A stretch of 64,000 nt of DNA from assembly GCF_000308215.1 (NCBI RefSeq), contig NZ_CAJE01000021.1:1-64000 (forward strand), written 5' to 3'. The stretch is from Methanomassiliicoccus luminyensis B10. GTDB taxonomy: Archaea; Thermoplasmatota; Thermoplasmata; Methanomassiliicoccales; Methanomassiliicoccaceae. Of the stretch, positions 23,836 through 32,379 are shown one piece after another (position 1 is the stretch's first letter; the number at the start of each line of letters is the position of its first letter). The position numbers were made by a program, and so were the translations under genes. A model generated the notes under the pieces. It made no database searches. It worked only from the letters and a program-made list of their open reading frames with translations, and had not been told where the DNA came from.

Positions 23836-25118
23836 ACCCGGGATACCGTGCGGGGGAACGGGACCGCGTCCCGAATGTGCTCGAGCCCGCACACGAACTT
23901 CACCACCCTCTCCACCCCCAGCCCGAAGCCGGAGTGGGGGACCGAACCATATCGCCGGAGGTCCAGGTACCATTCGTACGGTCCCATGGCGATGCCCTGC
24001 GCCTGCATCCGGGACACCAGCTTCCGCAGGTCCGTCTCCCTTTCGGAACCGCCTATGATCTCCCCGAAGCCGCCAGGGGCCAGCAGGTCGGCGCACGCGT
24101 ACGTCCTGGGGTCCTCGGGGTCCTCCTTCATGTAGAAGGCCTTGCACTCCCGAGGATAGTTGGTCACGAACAGCGGGACCGTCTCTTCCGCCGTGAGCGC
24201 CCTCTCCTCCGGCGCGCCGAGGTCGCAGCCCCAGGACATCTCGTGGCCCTGCGTTCTGAACCTGTCCACCGCCTGGGAGTAGGTCATCCGCTTGAACGGC
24301 GGGCGGATGTCCCTCAGCGGTTCGATGTCCTTGCGCAGGAGCAGCAGCTCCTCCTTCCTCTCGGAGAGGACGTTCTGCACCATCGCCGTGACCAGCTGTT
24401 CCTGGACCTCCATGTTCTTCCGGTTGTCCGCCCAGGCCGCCTCCGCCTCCAGGTGCCAGTATTCGGTGAGGTGCCGGGGCGTTCGTGACTTCTCCGCCCG
24501 GAACGACGGGGTGACGGAGTACACCCGGCCGAGGGAGAAGATCAGCGCCTCCAGGTACATCTGGGCGCTCTGGCTGAGGTACGCGTCCCGGTCGAAGTAC
24601 TTCAGCTTGAACAGGGTGGTCCCGCCCTCGCACGCGTTCGTCGTCAGTATCGGCGGCGTCACCTCGGTGAAGCCGCTCTCCTCCAGCCATTCCCTGGCCC
24701 CCCGCAGCGCCGCGGCCTTGACCTTCATCACCGCGTTCTGCTCCCTGGAGCGTATCCACAGGTGCCGGTGGTCCAGCAGCAATTCCTCGCTCTGGTGCTC
24801 CGTTATGGGGAAGGTCTGCGCCGGCCCCACCACCCGGAACGAGGCGGCGCGCAGCTCCTTGCCCCCGGGGGCGCGCTTGTCCTCGTGCATGGCGCCTCTG
24901 ACCTCCACGGACGACTCGATGCTGGCTGAACGGGCGGCCTCGAACTCGGCGTCGGGCAGGCCGCCCTTCTTCACGGTCACCTGGACTATTCCGGAGCCGT
25001 CGCGCAGCACCGCGAACACGATGGCCCCGCTGGAACGGGCCCGGTATATCCACCCCCGGACCGCGACCTCCTGTCCCGAGGGGGCGTCCAGGACCTGCTT
25101 GGCGGAGGAGAAGGTCAT
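23826..25118 (-). CDS. asnS: Asparaginyl-tRNA synthetase
   Basis: A class II synthetase of 430 residues charging tRNA-Asn. An N-terminal OB-fold anticodon-binding domain (about 15-105) precedes the catalytic domain. Motif 2 is FRAEKSRTPRHLTEYWHLE and motif 3 is GFGLGVERVVKFV. EGGTTLFKL in the active site follows the AsnRS pattern rather than AspRS. I chose ATG 25118; an upstream in-frame start adds only seven residues without a ribosome site. Its stop overlaps the convergent M20 gene by 10 bases. Confidence 0.92.
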   Translation of the reverse strand: MTFSSAKQVLDAPSGQEVAVRGWIYRARSSGAIVFAVLRDGSGIVQVTVKKGGLPDAEFEAARSASIESSVEVRGAMHEDKRAPGGKELRAASFRVVGPAQTFPITEHQSEELLLDHRHLWIRSREQNAVMKVKAAALRGAREWLEESGFTEVTPPILTTNACEGGTTLFKLKYFDRDAYLSQSAQMYLEALIFSLGRVYSVTPSFRAEKSRTPRHLTEYWHLEAEAAWADNRKNMEVQEQLVTAMVQNVLSERKEELLLLRKDIEPLRDIRPPFKRMTYSQAVDRFRTQGHEMSWGCDLGAPEERALTAEETVPLFVTNYPRECKAFYMKEDPEDPRTYACADLLAPGGFGEIIGGSERETDLRKLVSRMQAQGIAMGPYEWYLDLRRYGSVPHSGFGLGVERVVKFVCGLEHIRDAVPFPRTVSRVYP

Positions 25119-25210
25119 GCACCGAGCAAGTGCGCGCAAGCATATTGTTTCTTTGCCGGCGTGACCGCGCGGGGGAAAGAGAGTTATGGTCGGTCCGGCG
25201 TTCCAGGACC

Positions 25211-25642
25211 GTGAACATCAGGCCGGCGGGCATCAAGGACCTGGACCGCGTGTCGTACATCGAATCGTCCTGCTTCGAGGCAGAGCGCTATCCCCGGGAG
25301 ATGCTGGAAGAGATCCTGGCCCGGGAAGGCTTCCTCACCTTCATCGCCGAGGAGGGAGAGGTGCTGGGAGCGGTCACCGTCCACTACGCCGGGGAGGAGG
25401 CCCAGCTTGTATCCCTGGCGGTGCTGCCGGGGTTCCGGAACAGGGGCGTAGCCTCGGCCCTGCTCCGAACGGCCGAGGATGCCGCCCGGGACCTCGGGGC
25501 GAGGGAGATGGTCCTGCAGGTCAGGACGCTCAACGTCCCGGCGATGAACTTGTACCTGCATCGCGGCTACGTCCTGGCAGGGATCATCAGGAACTACTAT
25601 GGGTACCGGAAGGACGCGTTCTTCATGCGCCGGGCGCTTTGA
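25211..25642 (+). CDS. rimI: GNAT N-acetyltransferase, RimI-like
   Basis: A 143-residue GNAT enzyme resembling archaeal Ard1/RimI, which acetylates protein N-termini with acetyl-CoA. The acetyl-CoA loop is LPGFRNRGVASALL near residues 75-88, and the C-terminal RNYYGYRKDAFFMRR is typical of the RimI group. The start GTG 25211 is followed directly by the first strand NIRPAG; longer frames upstream have no family match. The gene is divergent from asnS. Confidence 0.88.
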   Translation: MNIRPAGIKDLDRVSYIESSCFEAERYPREMLEEILAREGFLTFIAEEGEVLGAVTVHYAGEEAQLVSLAVLPGFRNRGVASALLRTAEDAARDLGAREMVLQVRTLNVPAMNLYLHRGYVLAGIIRNYYGYRKDAFFMRRAL

Positions 25643-25708
25643 ATTTCGCATTTTCAAGGCCTGAAAAATGACCGTGCCCTCTACAGCCAGTACATCTAAA
25701 GGAAAACC

Positions 25709-25717
25709 AATATATAG
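25709..25717 (+). promoter_or_regulatory. TATA box of the 55-residue protein gene
   Basis: AATATATAG at about 65 bases before ATG 25777; the leader would carry the GAAGG ribosome site near 25771. Confidence 0.45.
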
Positions 25718-25776
25718 AGAAGGTGGTATTCGCCGTCCTGTCATCTCTCGCGGAGGTTGGCTCGAGGCGAAGGAAG

Positions 25777-25944
25777 ATGGAAGAGACCCTATGCAACGTT
25801 GAATTCATCAAGGACAACAACGACTACATAGCCAGGGTGCAGAGCGAGATAGGCGGTCTTCGCGAATACCGGAGCGCCTCCCTCGAGGAAGTGCTCGAGC
25901 AGGTCATTATCGACCTCCAAGAGGAGTTCGAGACCGCAGGCTGA
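25777..25944 (+). CDS. Small conserved archaeal protein, 55 residues
   Basis: An acidic protein with a short beta-rich start (VEFIKDNNDYIARVQSEIGG) and a helical C-terminus (LEEVLEQVIIDLQEEF). The start is ATG 25777 behind GAAGGAAG; a longer open frame from 25723 has no better signal. I do not know its function. It has its own TATA box and is followed by a RAM-domain gene. Confidence 0.7.
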   Translation: MEETLCNVEFIKDNNDYIARVQSEIGGLREYRSASLEEVLEQVIIDLQEEFETAG

Positions 25945-26026
25945 ACCATTCTCTGGAAGCTGGCCGCGTTTGCGCTAGCCTCATAGGCCACATCTTCCCA
26001 ATAATCTAGAGGCGCGAGGTCTTACC

Positions 26027-26386
26027 ATGACGAACCACGAGAAGTCCGATTATGACAAGGTCATGTCCTCCTACTTCGGGGACGAGCAGGTCACTGCTAT
26101 GATCAGCCTGAAGGTGGAGACCAAGGAGGCGGACGTCATCGCCGAGGCCATAGCCGAGAACGACGCCGTGGACTACGTCTACCTGGTAACGGGGGACACC
26201 GACATAGTCGCCATGGCGAAGTTCCAGACCTATGGGCAGCTCAAGAGGTTCCTGATGGAGACCGTGACCAGCATACCCGGGATCAAGGAGACCAAGACCT
26301 CCATGGTGGTCACCACGTTCAAGGAGGGCGGCGAGCTCAAATACGAGAAGGGCGAACCTCTCGACCACGTGGGCGCTGAGAAGTGA
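26027..26386 (+). CDS. Stand-alone RAM (Lrp/AsnC effector) domain protein
   Basis: The 119-residue protein contains the Lrp/AsnC ligand-binding RAM fold (about residues 20-100), with VDYVYLVTGDTDIVAMAKF and a following VTSIPGIKETKTSMVV, but no helix-turn-helix. Such proteins bind amino acids or partner with full-length regulators. It overlaps the open frame of the UPF0147 gene and is probably co-transcribed with it. Confidence 0.82.
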   Translation: MTNHEKSDYDKVMSSYFGDEQVTAMISLKVETKEADVIAEAIAENDAVDYVYLVTGDTDIVAMAKFQTYGQLKRFLMETVTSIPGIKETKTSMVVTTFKEGGELKYEKGEPLDHVGAEK

Positions 26387-26418
26387 CCCAAACCTTTCCC
26401 GCAAGGGGGGTACATTCA

Positions 26419-26673
26419 ATGGTAGACAACACCAAACTCAAGCAGGTAATAGACGTATTAGACCAATTGGCGGAGGACACCTCGGTGCCCAGGAACATCA
26501 GGCGCGGAGCCACCGACGCTAAGGACCGCCTGCTGCAGCCCAACGAGGCCATGGACGTTAAGGCGGCCAGCGCGATATTCATACTTGACGAGCTGGCTAA
26601 CGACCCCAACATCCCGCTGCACGGCAGGACCCTTATCTGGAACATCATCAGCCAGCTAGAGACGGTGAAGTGA
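26419..26673 (+). CDS. UPF0147 family protein
   Basis: An 84-residue all-helical protein of the archaeal UPF0147 family. VLDQLAEDTSVPRNIRR and AIFILDELANDPNIP are the family signature repeats. The start is ATG 26419 behind AAGGGGGG. Function is unknown; the family is widespread in Euryarchaeota. A tRNA-Gly gene with its own promoter follows. Confidence 0.9.
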   Translation: MVDNTKLKQVIDVLDQLAEDTSVPRNIRRGATDAKDRLLQPNEAMDVKAASAIFILDELANDPNIPLHGRTLIWNIISQLETVK

Positions 26674-26688
26674 GCCTTCGCCTGCAAA

Positions 26689-26697
26689 CTTTTAAAA
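26689..26697 (+). promoter_or_regulatory. TATA box of the tRNA-Gly gene
   Basis: CTTTTAAAAC lies about 33 bases before the first base of the mature tRNA, the usual distance for archaeal tRNA promoters with a short leader. Confidence 0.6.
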
Positions 26698-26725
26698 CAT
26701 AATCAGCAATCAAGTGGGAGCACAA

Positions 26726-26797
26726 GCGGGCGTAGTCTAGCGGTTAGGACTTAAGCTTCCCAAGCTTGAAGCCCGGGTTCGAATCCCGGCGCCCGCA
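26726..26797 (+). tRNA. tRNA-Gly (CCC anticodon)
   Basis: A complete cloverleaf: acceptor stem GCGGGCG with CGCCCGC and discriminator A, D-arm GTCTAGCGGTTAGGAC, anticodon arm TAAGC-TTCCCAA-GCTTG with CCC at positions 34-36, and T-arm CCGGG-TTCGAAT-CCCGG. No intron is present and CCA is not encoded. It reads GGG codons, which suits this GC-rich genome. Confidence 0.96.
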
Positions 26798-26907
26798 CCT
26801 CTTCCGATCTTTTCTCCTGTCACTGCACACTATCATAGCGATCGCCGTCCCGGCGAAAGTGATGAGTACGCGCCGCTCCGATGTGGTCCCGAGGAGAACG
26901 TGAGCGC

Positions 26908-27288
26908 ATGAATCACACCATAGTGCATTTCGACATCCCCGCCAACGATGTGGAGAAGGTCAGGAAGTTCTACGCCGGCGTGTTCGGCTGGAAGACCGTG
27001 GACATCCCCCAGATGAACTACATAATGTTCCAGACCGTGCCCACCGACGAGAAGGGCATGATCCTGGAGCCCGGCCTCAACGGGGGGCTGTACAAGAAGG
27101 ATTCCGAGAACCAGAAGCCGGTCAACTATATCCAGGTCGAGTCGGTCGACGAGTACGTCAACAAGGCCGTGAAGGCCGGCGGCAGGGTGGTGCAGCCGAA
27201 GGAGCACATCCCCGCGGTGGGGGACGTCGCAATCATCGCCGACCCCGAGGGGAACGCGGTGGGCCTGATACGGCCGGACGAAATGTGA
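26908..27288 (+). CDS. VOC (glyoxalase-fold) family protein
   Basis: A 126-residue vicinal-oxygen-chelate fold protein. The first strand HTIVHFDIPANDVEKVRKFY and the last DVAIIADPEGNAVGLI are typical of the glyoxalase/dioxygenase superfamily, with metal ligands probably at His 5 and a C-terminal Glu. The start is ATG 26908 after GAGGAG. The substrate is unknown; metal-free binding proteins of this fold also exist. Confidence 0.82.
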   Translation: MNHTIVHFDIPANDVEKVRKFYAGVFGWKTVDIPQMNYIMFQTVPTDEKGMILEPGLNGGLYKKDSENQKPVNYIQVESVDEYVNKAVKAGGRVVQPKEHIPAVGDVAIIADPEGNAVGLIRPDEM

Positions 27289-27455
27289 GCCGGGCAAACG
27301 GCCTCCGATCAGACCGCGTTGCCAGGTTCTTGCTAAAAAAAAGTATGGAAAGTATACAAGAGTAGGGACTTTTCATATATACATGCGAAAGGAAACTGCC
27401 AGCACACCGATCGTGGCGCAAGCTGGATAAGTGACGGCCGCGTTCACCGTTAGAT

Positions 27456-28490
27456 ATGCTGGAGATCGACGGCTCGTACGGCGAGGGAGGGGGGCAGATC
27501 CTCCGCAGCGCGGTGGCGCTGTCCGCGCTGACGGGCCAGGAGCTGAGGATATCCAATATAAGGGCCAAGCGCGACAGGCCGGGCCTGGCGGCGCAGCATC
27601 TTGCCGCGGTGCGCGGTGTCGCTTCTCTTTGCGACGCCGAGCTCTCCCGCGCCGAGGTCGGTTCTACAGAGATCACGTTCAGCCCCGGAAAGGTGAAAGG
27701 GGGCGAGCACCGCATCGACGTCGGCACGGCCGGCAGCGTGACATTAGTGCTGCAGGCCTGCCTGCTGGCCTCCGTGAACGCGGAGAAGGCCACCGAGCTC
27801 GAGGTGATCGGCGGCACCAATGTGAGGATGTCCCCGCCGGCGGACTATTACTCCAATGTACTGCTGCCGCTGCTGTCCAGGATGGGGATGGACATCAAGC
27901 TCGAGATCGTGCAGAGAGGATTCTACCCCCGCGGCGGGGGCAGGGTGAGAGCGGCGATGGCGCCGTCGGCGCCGGGGCCGCTGGTCCTGGAGGAGCGCGG
28001 CGATCTCGTGGAGATGGGCGGGACCAGCTTCACCCAGGACCTCCCCGACCATGTGGCGGAACGGATGTCCCACGCCGTCCGCAAGAGGCTCCTGGGAGAA
28101 GAGCTGAGGATCCGCACCGAGCGCGCCTCCGGCGCCTCTCCCGGCGCCGGGATCGCGCTGTACGCAAAGTTCCGGAACACCGTGCTGGGCGCTGATGCCC
28201 TGGGGGAGAGGGGCGTGCCGTCGGAGAAGGTGGGAGAGAGCGCGGCCCGGCGCCTCTGGGAGGAGCTGGACGGCCCCGGCACCCTGGACGTCCACGCCGC
28301 CGACCAGCTGGTGGCGTACATGGCCCTGGCCGGCGGCCCCTCCTCGTTCGTGGTCCGCGAGGTCACCGAGCACCTGCGCACCCAGATGTGGTTGGTGCAG
28401 CAGTTCCTGGATGTAAAGTTCGAGGTAAGTAAGGCCGGCCGAGGGCACCGGGTGGAGGTCGTGCCTACCCGTACATCCCCGGGACGGTGA
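27456..28490 (+). CDS. rtcA: RNA 3'-terminal phosphate cyclase
   Basis: A 344-residue RtcA, converting RNA 3'-phosphate ends to 2',3'-cyclic phosphate with ATP. The N-terminus IDGSYGEGGGQILR is diagnostic. The nucleotidylated histidine is in DVHAADQLVAYMALAGG (landmark HAADQLV), near residue 279. The gene overlaps the convergent PAC2 gene by 26 bases at the 3' end. Confidence 0.95.
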   Translation: MLEIDGSYGEGGGQILRSAVALSALTGQELRISNIRAKRDRPGLAAQHLAAVRGVASLCDAELSRAEVGSTEITFSPGKVKGGEHRIDVGTAGSVTLVLQACLLASVNAEKATELEVIGGTNVRMSPPADYYSNVLLPLLSRMGMDIKLEIVQRGFYPRGGGRVRAAMAPSAPGPLVLEERGDLVEMGGTSFTQDLPDHVAERMSHAVRKRLLGEELRIRTERASGASPGAGIALYAKFRNTVLGADALGERGVPSEKVGESAARRLWEELDGPGTLDVHAADQLVAYMALAGGPSSFVVREVTEHLRTQMWLVQQFLDVKFEVSKAGRGHRVEVVPTRTSPGR

Positions 28491-29271
28491 CCTTCCTCAG
28501 CTCGTCCTGCTTCCCGGCCTTGTCGTACATCTCCTTGAGGCCCTTCTCGATCAGCTCGGCCTCCTGCAGCAGGGGCTTGATGTCCAGGCTGCCGTCCAAA
28601 ATGAGCTTGTTGATCGCGGCGGTGACCGCCGCGGCGGCCCGGGCGTCAGGGAAGTCCGGACTGGCCTCCGAAAGCAAGGTGATGACGTCGAAGTGGCGGT
28701 TGACCCCTTCGTTGAGCAGTATCCCCGACAGGCCGACGATGACGCCGCCCTCGAAGATGGCGATGTCGTTCTTCTTCAGCATCTCCCGCGCTTCAGGGGT
28801 CGACGCCACCCCCAGCACGCTGTTGGACGCCGCCTCCTTCTCTTCCTCCCTTTCCTCCGGCTCGGCCTCCGGGACATCCGGAGAAGGCCCGGCCTGCTTG
28901 GTGCCGATGCCCTCGGGAGATATGAGCAGGCGACAGCGGTGGTCCTCCACCCAGTTCATTACGGTGACGCCCAGCTCCTTGAGTATGTGCGGAGGGGGCT
29001 GGAACTCCGACACGAACACCACCATCCTGTCCCCTTCCTGATTGACCTCCCCGGCGTGGATGCGGACGGGGCTGCTGGGGATGCCGTTCTTGATCATGGA
29101 CACGGTGGGGAAGTGCACGGAGTCCACCACCGCGATCTGCCGGAGGTTCAGCGCGGTGACGAGGTAATTGGCGACGATGGAGCCGACCAGGCCGATAGAG
29201 GGAAAGCCGTCGATGACGTACGCGCCCCGCAAGTTCATCTCCTCGATCTCCACGACCCTGATGCTGTTCAT
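28465..29271 (-). CDS. PAC2-family proteasome assembly chaperone-like protein
   Basis: A 268-residue protein of the archaeal PAC2 family, relatives of eukaryotic proteasome assembly chaperones. The N-terminal IDGFPSIGLVGSIVANYL is the family hallmark; IFEGGVIVGLSGILLNEG is in the second half. A glutamate- and proline-rich linker (about 140-160) splits the two. I chose ATG 29271, followed by NSIRVVEIEEM; the frame upstream is not conserved. It is divergent from the riboflavin reductase gene. Confidence 0.88.
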   Translation of the reverse strand: MNSIRVVEIEEMNLRGAYVIDGFPSIGLVGSIVANYLVTALNLRQIAVVDSVHFPTVSMIKNGIPSSPVRIHAGEVNQEGDRMVVFVSEFQPPPHILKELGVTVMNWVEDHRCRLLISPEGIGTKQAGPSPDVPEAEPEEREEEKEAASNSVLGVASTPEAREMLKKNDIAIFEGGVIVGLSGILLNEGVNRHFDVITLLSEASPDFPDARAAAAVTAAINKLILDGSLDIKPLLQEAELIEKGLKEMYDKAGKQDELRKVTVPGMYG

Positions 29272-29349
29272 CGACGTTCCATTCCCATCCGTGACTATTA
29301 GAACGTTTCCGGTAGCAAATATTATGCATGGTGCCAGAGATGTTGGGGC

Positions 29350-29982
29350 ATGCGGCCGCATGTCACCGTGAACTGCGCCATGACCGCGGACGGGAAGATC
29401 GCTTCGAAGGCGAGGAAGCAGCTCCGCATCTCCTCCCCCGAGGACCTCGAGAGGGTCAAGGCCATGAGGGCGTCCTCCGACGCCATCCTGGTCGGCGTCG
29501 GCACTGTCCTGGCGGACGATCCGCACCTCACAGTGAAGGGGCTGCCCCCGGAGAAGAACCCCCTGAGGGTGGTCCTGGACTCGAACGGGCGCACACCGCA
29601 GGGCGCGAGGGTGCTGGATGCCAGGGCGAGGACGGTCATCGCCACCTCTGAGGAGTGCCCCGCGACGTGGCCGGGGGCCGAGGTGATCAGGGTCGGCAAG
29701 GGGAAAGTGGACCTCGCGGCCCTGCTGGACCGCCTCTACGCCATGGGCGTCCGCACCCTGATGGTGGAGGGGGGAGGGGAGACCATCTTCTCCTTCTTCG
29801 AGCGGGGCCTGGTGGACCGCTACAGCGTGTTCGTCGGCCCGCTGGTGGTGGGCGGACGGGGCTCCCCCACCCCCGCGGACGGGGAGGGGTTCGCCGAGGA
29901 CCGCATCAGGCGGCTCCGCCTGGTGGACCACGCCGTTCTGGGCGGGGGGGTCCTGCTGACCTACGAGGTCATCGATGGCTGA
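29350..29982 (+). CDS. Archaeal riboflavin pathway reductase (RibD C-terminal type)
   Basis: A 210-residue dihydrofolate-reductase-fold enzyme. In archaea it reduces 2,5-diamino-6-ribosylamino-pyrimidinone 5'-phosphate to the ribitylamino compound in riboflavin and F420 precursor synthesis. The N-terminus VTVNCAMTADGKIAS and the middle LVGVGTVLADDP match RibD-C; EGGGETIFSFF near 135-145 binds NADPH. No deaminase domain is present, as usual for archaea. It overlaps the Mut7-C gene by 8 bases. Confidence 0.9.
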   Translation: MRPHVTVNCAMTADGKIASKARKQLRISSPEDLERVKAMRASSDAILVGVGTVLADDPHLTVKGLPPEKNPLRVVLDSNGRTPQGARVLDARARTVIATSEECPATWPGAEVIRVGKGKVDLAALLDRLYAMGVRTLMVEGGGETIFSFFERGLVDRYSVFVGPLVVGGRGSPTPADGEGFAEDRIRRLRLVDHAVLGGGVLLTYEVIDG

Positions 29983-30451
29983 GCGCCCCCGCTTCCTGGC
30001 GGACGAGATGCTCGGCTCGCTGGCGCGGTGGCTGCGCATCATGGGCTATGACACCGGGTACGCCAAGGGCCGCGACGATACCGCAATACTGAGGGAGGCG
30101 AGGGCGGAGCGTCGGGTGCTATTGACCAGGGACCGCCAGCTGGCCGAGAGGGCCGGGGACGGCGGCCTGCTGATCGAGAGCGACGAGCTGGAGGAGCAGC
30201 TGGCCCAGGTGACCGGACGCTACGGGCTGAAGTTCGACGAGCCCATGACCAGGTGCGCGCTGTGCAACGGCGAGCTTGTTCTTGTCCCGCGATCGGAGGT
30301 CGCGGGTAAGGTCCCGCCCCGGGTGCTGGAGGCTAACGAGGAGTTCTTGGTGTGCCGGAGCTGCGGCCAGGTGTACTGGAAAGGGAGCCACTGGGACCGC
30401 ATCGTGAAGCAGCTGGACCGAGCGCTCAGAGGCGGCAGCGGTCCTCGGTGA
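29975..30451 (+). CDS. Mut7-C RNase domain protein
   Basis: A 158-residue protein with a PIN-like Mut7-C nuclease domain (residues 5-85, landmarks FLADEMLGSLARWLR and LLTRDRQLA supplying acidic active-site residues) and a C-terminal zinc ribbon (CALC near residue 91 and CRSC near 126, followed by VYWKGSHW). These proteins are thought to be RNases. The C-terminal 26 bases overlap the convergent gene downstream. Confidence 0.88.
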   Translation: MAERPRFLADEMLGSLARWLRIMGYDTGYAKGRDDTAILREARAERRVLLTRDRQLAERAGDGGLLIESDELEEQLAQVTGRYGLKFDEPMTRCALCNGELVLVPRSEVAGKVPPRVLEANEEFLVCRSCGQVYWKGSHWDRIVKQLDRALRGGSGPR

Positions 30452-31358
30452 CGATCTCGCCGGTGCCGGCGTTGATGATCATGATGCCGTGGGCCCCCTC
30501 CACGCACCAGATCGGTATGTAGTAGGTGCCGCGGTCCTCCAGCGCGATCTCCTTCTCCCGCGGCGACACCGTGGTCCTCTCGGTTATGGTGATGCTTTCG
30601 TCCTCGTGCACGCGCTCCCTCTGGAACGAGTGCACCCGGACCAGCTCCTTCTTGGCCAGGTCCTCGGCCTCCTGTGCCAGAATGGACGGCTCCAGCCTCC
30701 TGTGGACGTCCTCCAGCGCGTACACCACGTCGGTCCGCTCGTTCCACTTCTCCACCCTCCCGGTGAGGCCGTTCACCGAGAGCGTGCCCCTCTCCACGCT
30801 CACCTTCCTTCCTCCTGAGTACAGGGGGCAGACGTAGGAGTACACGAAGTGCGGGACCAGCTCCAGGCGGTAGTTGAATGCCTCCACCGCCCGCTCGGAG
30901 ATCTCCCTGACGTCCTCCACCCCGAGCACCGGGCGAACGATGCGCTCGCCCACCGCGGCCTCGCCGACGCTGTCGAGCGCCTCCGGCGACGCCATCCGGG
31001 GGAAGTCGTCGGCCACCAGCTCGTCCACCATGCCGTGGTCCTTGTCCCCTACCACCTTCTCGATCCTGGTCCTCCCGATCTCATGCTCCAGCACCTCGCG
31101 GTCCCACACCACCACGGAGCGGTCCATGGCCTCGAGCATAGAGGACGGGACCGGCTCCAGCACGGCGAGCACCCTCTTCCCGGGATGGTCCCGGTACCTG
31201 GTCATGAAATCCTCGACCGCTTCATCGTCCAGGGATTCCAGCACGCAGAACACCACCTCGCTGTTCCCCTTGCTGGCGTGAAGGTAGCCGTCTTTCTCTG
31301 ACACCCTGAAATCTCTTGATTGAAGTATCTCGCAGACCACTGTGGACAAGGAGGACAA
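30426..31358 (-). CDS. Conserved hypothetical protein, 310 residues
   Basis: I do not recognise the family. The N-terminal 110 residues look like an alpha/beta domain with the pattern of restriction-endonuclease-like folds (VVFCVLESL, RVLAVLEPVPSS, SVVVWDREVLEHEIG), found in archaeal proteins of unknown role. The C-terminal half is beta-rich (PHFVYSYVCPLYSGGRK; YYIPIWCVEG) and ends in TGEIVTEDR. No membrane segments. The start is TTG 31358, about 37 bases from a minus-strand TATA-like site. Confidence 0.7.
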   Translation of the reverse strand: MSSLSTVVCEILQSRDFRVSEKDGYLHASKGNSEVVFCVLESLDDEAVEDFMTRYRDHPGKRVLAVLEPVPSSMLEAMDRSVVVWDREVLEHEIGRTRIEKVVGDKDHGMVDELVADDFPRMASPEALDSVGEAAVGERIVRPVLGVEDVREISERAVEAFNYRLELVPHFVYSYVCPLYSGGRKVSVERGTLSVNGLTGRVEKWNERTDVVYALEDVHRRLEPSILAQEAEDLAKKELVRVHSFQRERVHEDESITITERTTVSPREKEIALEDRGTYYIPIWCVEGAHGIMIINAGTGEIVTEDRCRL

Positions 31359-31700
31359 AGCGAACCCATGGCCTCATCAGGATTGGGTGATAAAAATATT
31401 TGGAGATGGGGATTGAAGGAGCACTTGCTCATCCCCAGGCATATCGGACCACGCGCCCCAGTTATGTAGTACCGATCATGAAGCCCTGTCGAGGCTTCGG
31501 CTCGGGTTCGAATCCCGACCAGCCACGCCACTTAGCTATTCTTACCGCATCGGCGTGAGCGCTGGGCTCTGCTGTACAGCACTACATCCCCTGTCGGGAT
31601 ATCGATCGCTTTCCAGCCAGGCATCTCATGGAAAAGGCTAATTGACATAGCCGCCGTTAACGGTGGAGGAAGTGAGCGGCATGACAGCGGGGTGTACCGT
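31359..31700. other. Spacer with a TATA-like site and a tRNA-Asp fragment
   Basis: Near 31389-31403 an AT-rich box (TAAAAATATTTGG on plus) can serve the minus-strand gene starting at 31358. A tRNA-like sequence lies at 31459-31529. The rest, 31530-31690, holds nothing I can identify apart from a weak Shine-Dalgarno (GGTGGAGGAAGTG) near 31660. Confidence 0.6.
31459..31529 (+). pseudogene. Broken tRNA-Asp (GTC) gene
   Basis: The anticodon arm GAAGCC-CTGTCGA-GGCTTC has GTC at 31488-31490, and the T-arm TCGGG-TTCGAAT-CCCGA is perfect. The 3' acceptor CCAGCCA plus CGCC follows. The expected 5' acceptor partner is missing: the bases at 31453-31462 do not pair with it, and the D-arm is short. The 3' half is therefore intact while the 5' half is scrambled. 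That is the usual footprint of an integration event or of a decayed duplicate. Confidence 0.6.
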
Positions 31701-32180
31701 ATGCGCGCCTTGACCGGGGCGGGACTGGCCATGATAGCCCTGGGCGTCGCGGCCATAGTGGTCGGGGTCATCCAGGGAGAAGTGAGCTTCGCCCTGCTGG
31801 TCATAATTCCGGTGATCTACGGCTCCGGCCTGTGGGCGCTGGCGGGCGGCGTCCTGATCTTCCTCGGCTTCGCCGTCACGTTCTTCTCCATGATGGGGAC
31901 CCCGGTGTGGCGGCACTACGGGGATGACTTCTCCAGGGAGAGCTACCCGGGGCAGGACGACTATTCGAGGTACCCGGGCGAGCCGTGGCAGCGGACCGGG
32001 ACCGAGGGCACCGGGGATCAGCGCAGGAAGAGCGAGTTCGGCGGAGTGATCTTTCTCGGCCCCATACCCATACTGTTCGGTTCGGGAAGATCGCTCAGGG
32101 GCTCCAAGCTCCTGACGGCGATGATGATCATCTCCGCCATCCTGGCGGTCCTGTTCATCCTCGGTCTTCTTTTGCGATGA
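31701..32180 (+). CDS. DUF131 family membrane protein
   Basis: A 159-residue membrane protein matching the archaeal DUF131/TIGR00304 pattern. Two helices at about 5-22 and 30-58 are followed by a polar loop of about 50 residues rich in R, Y, G and P, then GGVIFLGPIPILFGSG, the family signature, and a final helix (MMIISAILAVLFILGLLL). The start is ATG 31701; a GTG three codons earlier is possible. Function unknown. Its end overlaps the convergent small gene by 26 bases. Confidence 0.82.
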   Translation: MRALTGAGLAMIALGVAAIVVGVIQGEVSFALLVIIPVIYGSGLWALAGGVLIFLGFAVTFFSMMGTPVWRHYGDDFSRESYPGQDDYSRYPGEPWQRTGTEGTGDQRRKSEFGGVIFLGPIPILFGSGRSLRGSKLLTAMMIISAILAVLFILGLLLR

Positions 32181-32379
32181 GGCGGGCGGCGTCCTCCAGT
32201 GAGGTCTTGTCCTTGCGGGCCCGCTCCCTGATCTCGCTCATGATGCCAACATACCGGTCGAAGTCCAGGCCCCGGCGCCTCAGTATGCGGCCGAGCGCCT
32301 TCTCGAACGGCTCCTTGCGGAGCTGGGCGTCGAGGGCCTCGACCACCGCCGCGCGCTCTTCCGGGCTCAGTGGCGCCAC
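32155..32379 (-). CDS. Small basic conserved protein, 74 residues
   Basis: An alpha-helical, arginine- and glutamate-rich protein with no membrane segment (LSPEERAAVVEALDAQL, ILRRRGLDFDRYVGIMSEI). It overlaps the 3' end of the GMP synthase glutaminase gene by 13 bases, so it is translated from the same message. I do not recognise the family. Its association with guaA could be conserved in relatives. Confidence 0.6.
   Translation of the reverse strand: MAPLSPEERAAVVEALDAQLRKEPFEKALGRILRRRGLDFDRYVGIMSEIRERARKDKTSLEDAARLIAKEDRG

Noticed and set aside
25623-25820. Minus-strand 65-codon ORF near the RimI gene
   Set aside because: It overlaps the promoter and start of the 55-residue protein and has no ribosome site.
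31389-31403. TATA-like box as a promoter of the tRNA-Asp fragment
   Set aside because: It is about 60 bases away from the fragment and fits the minus-strand gene at 31358 better.
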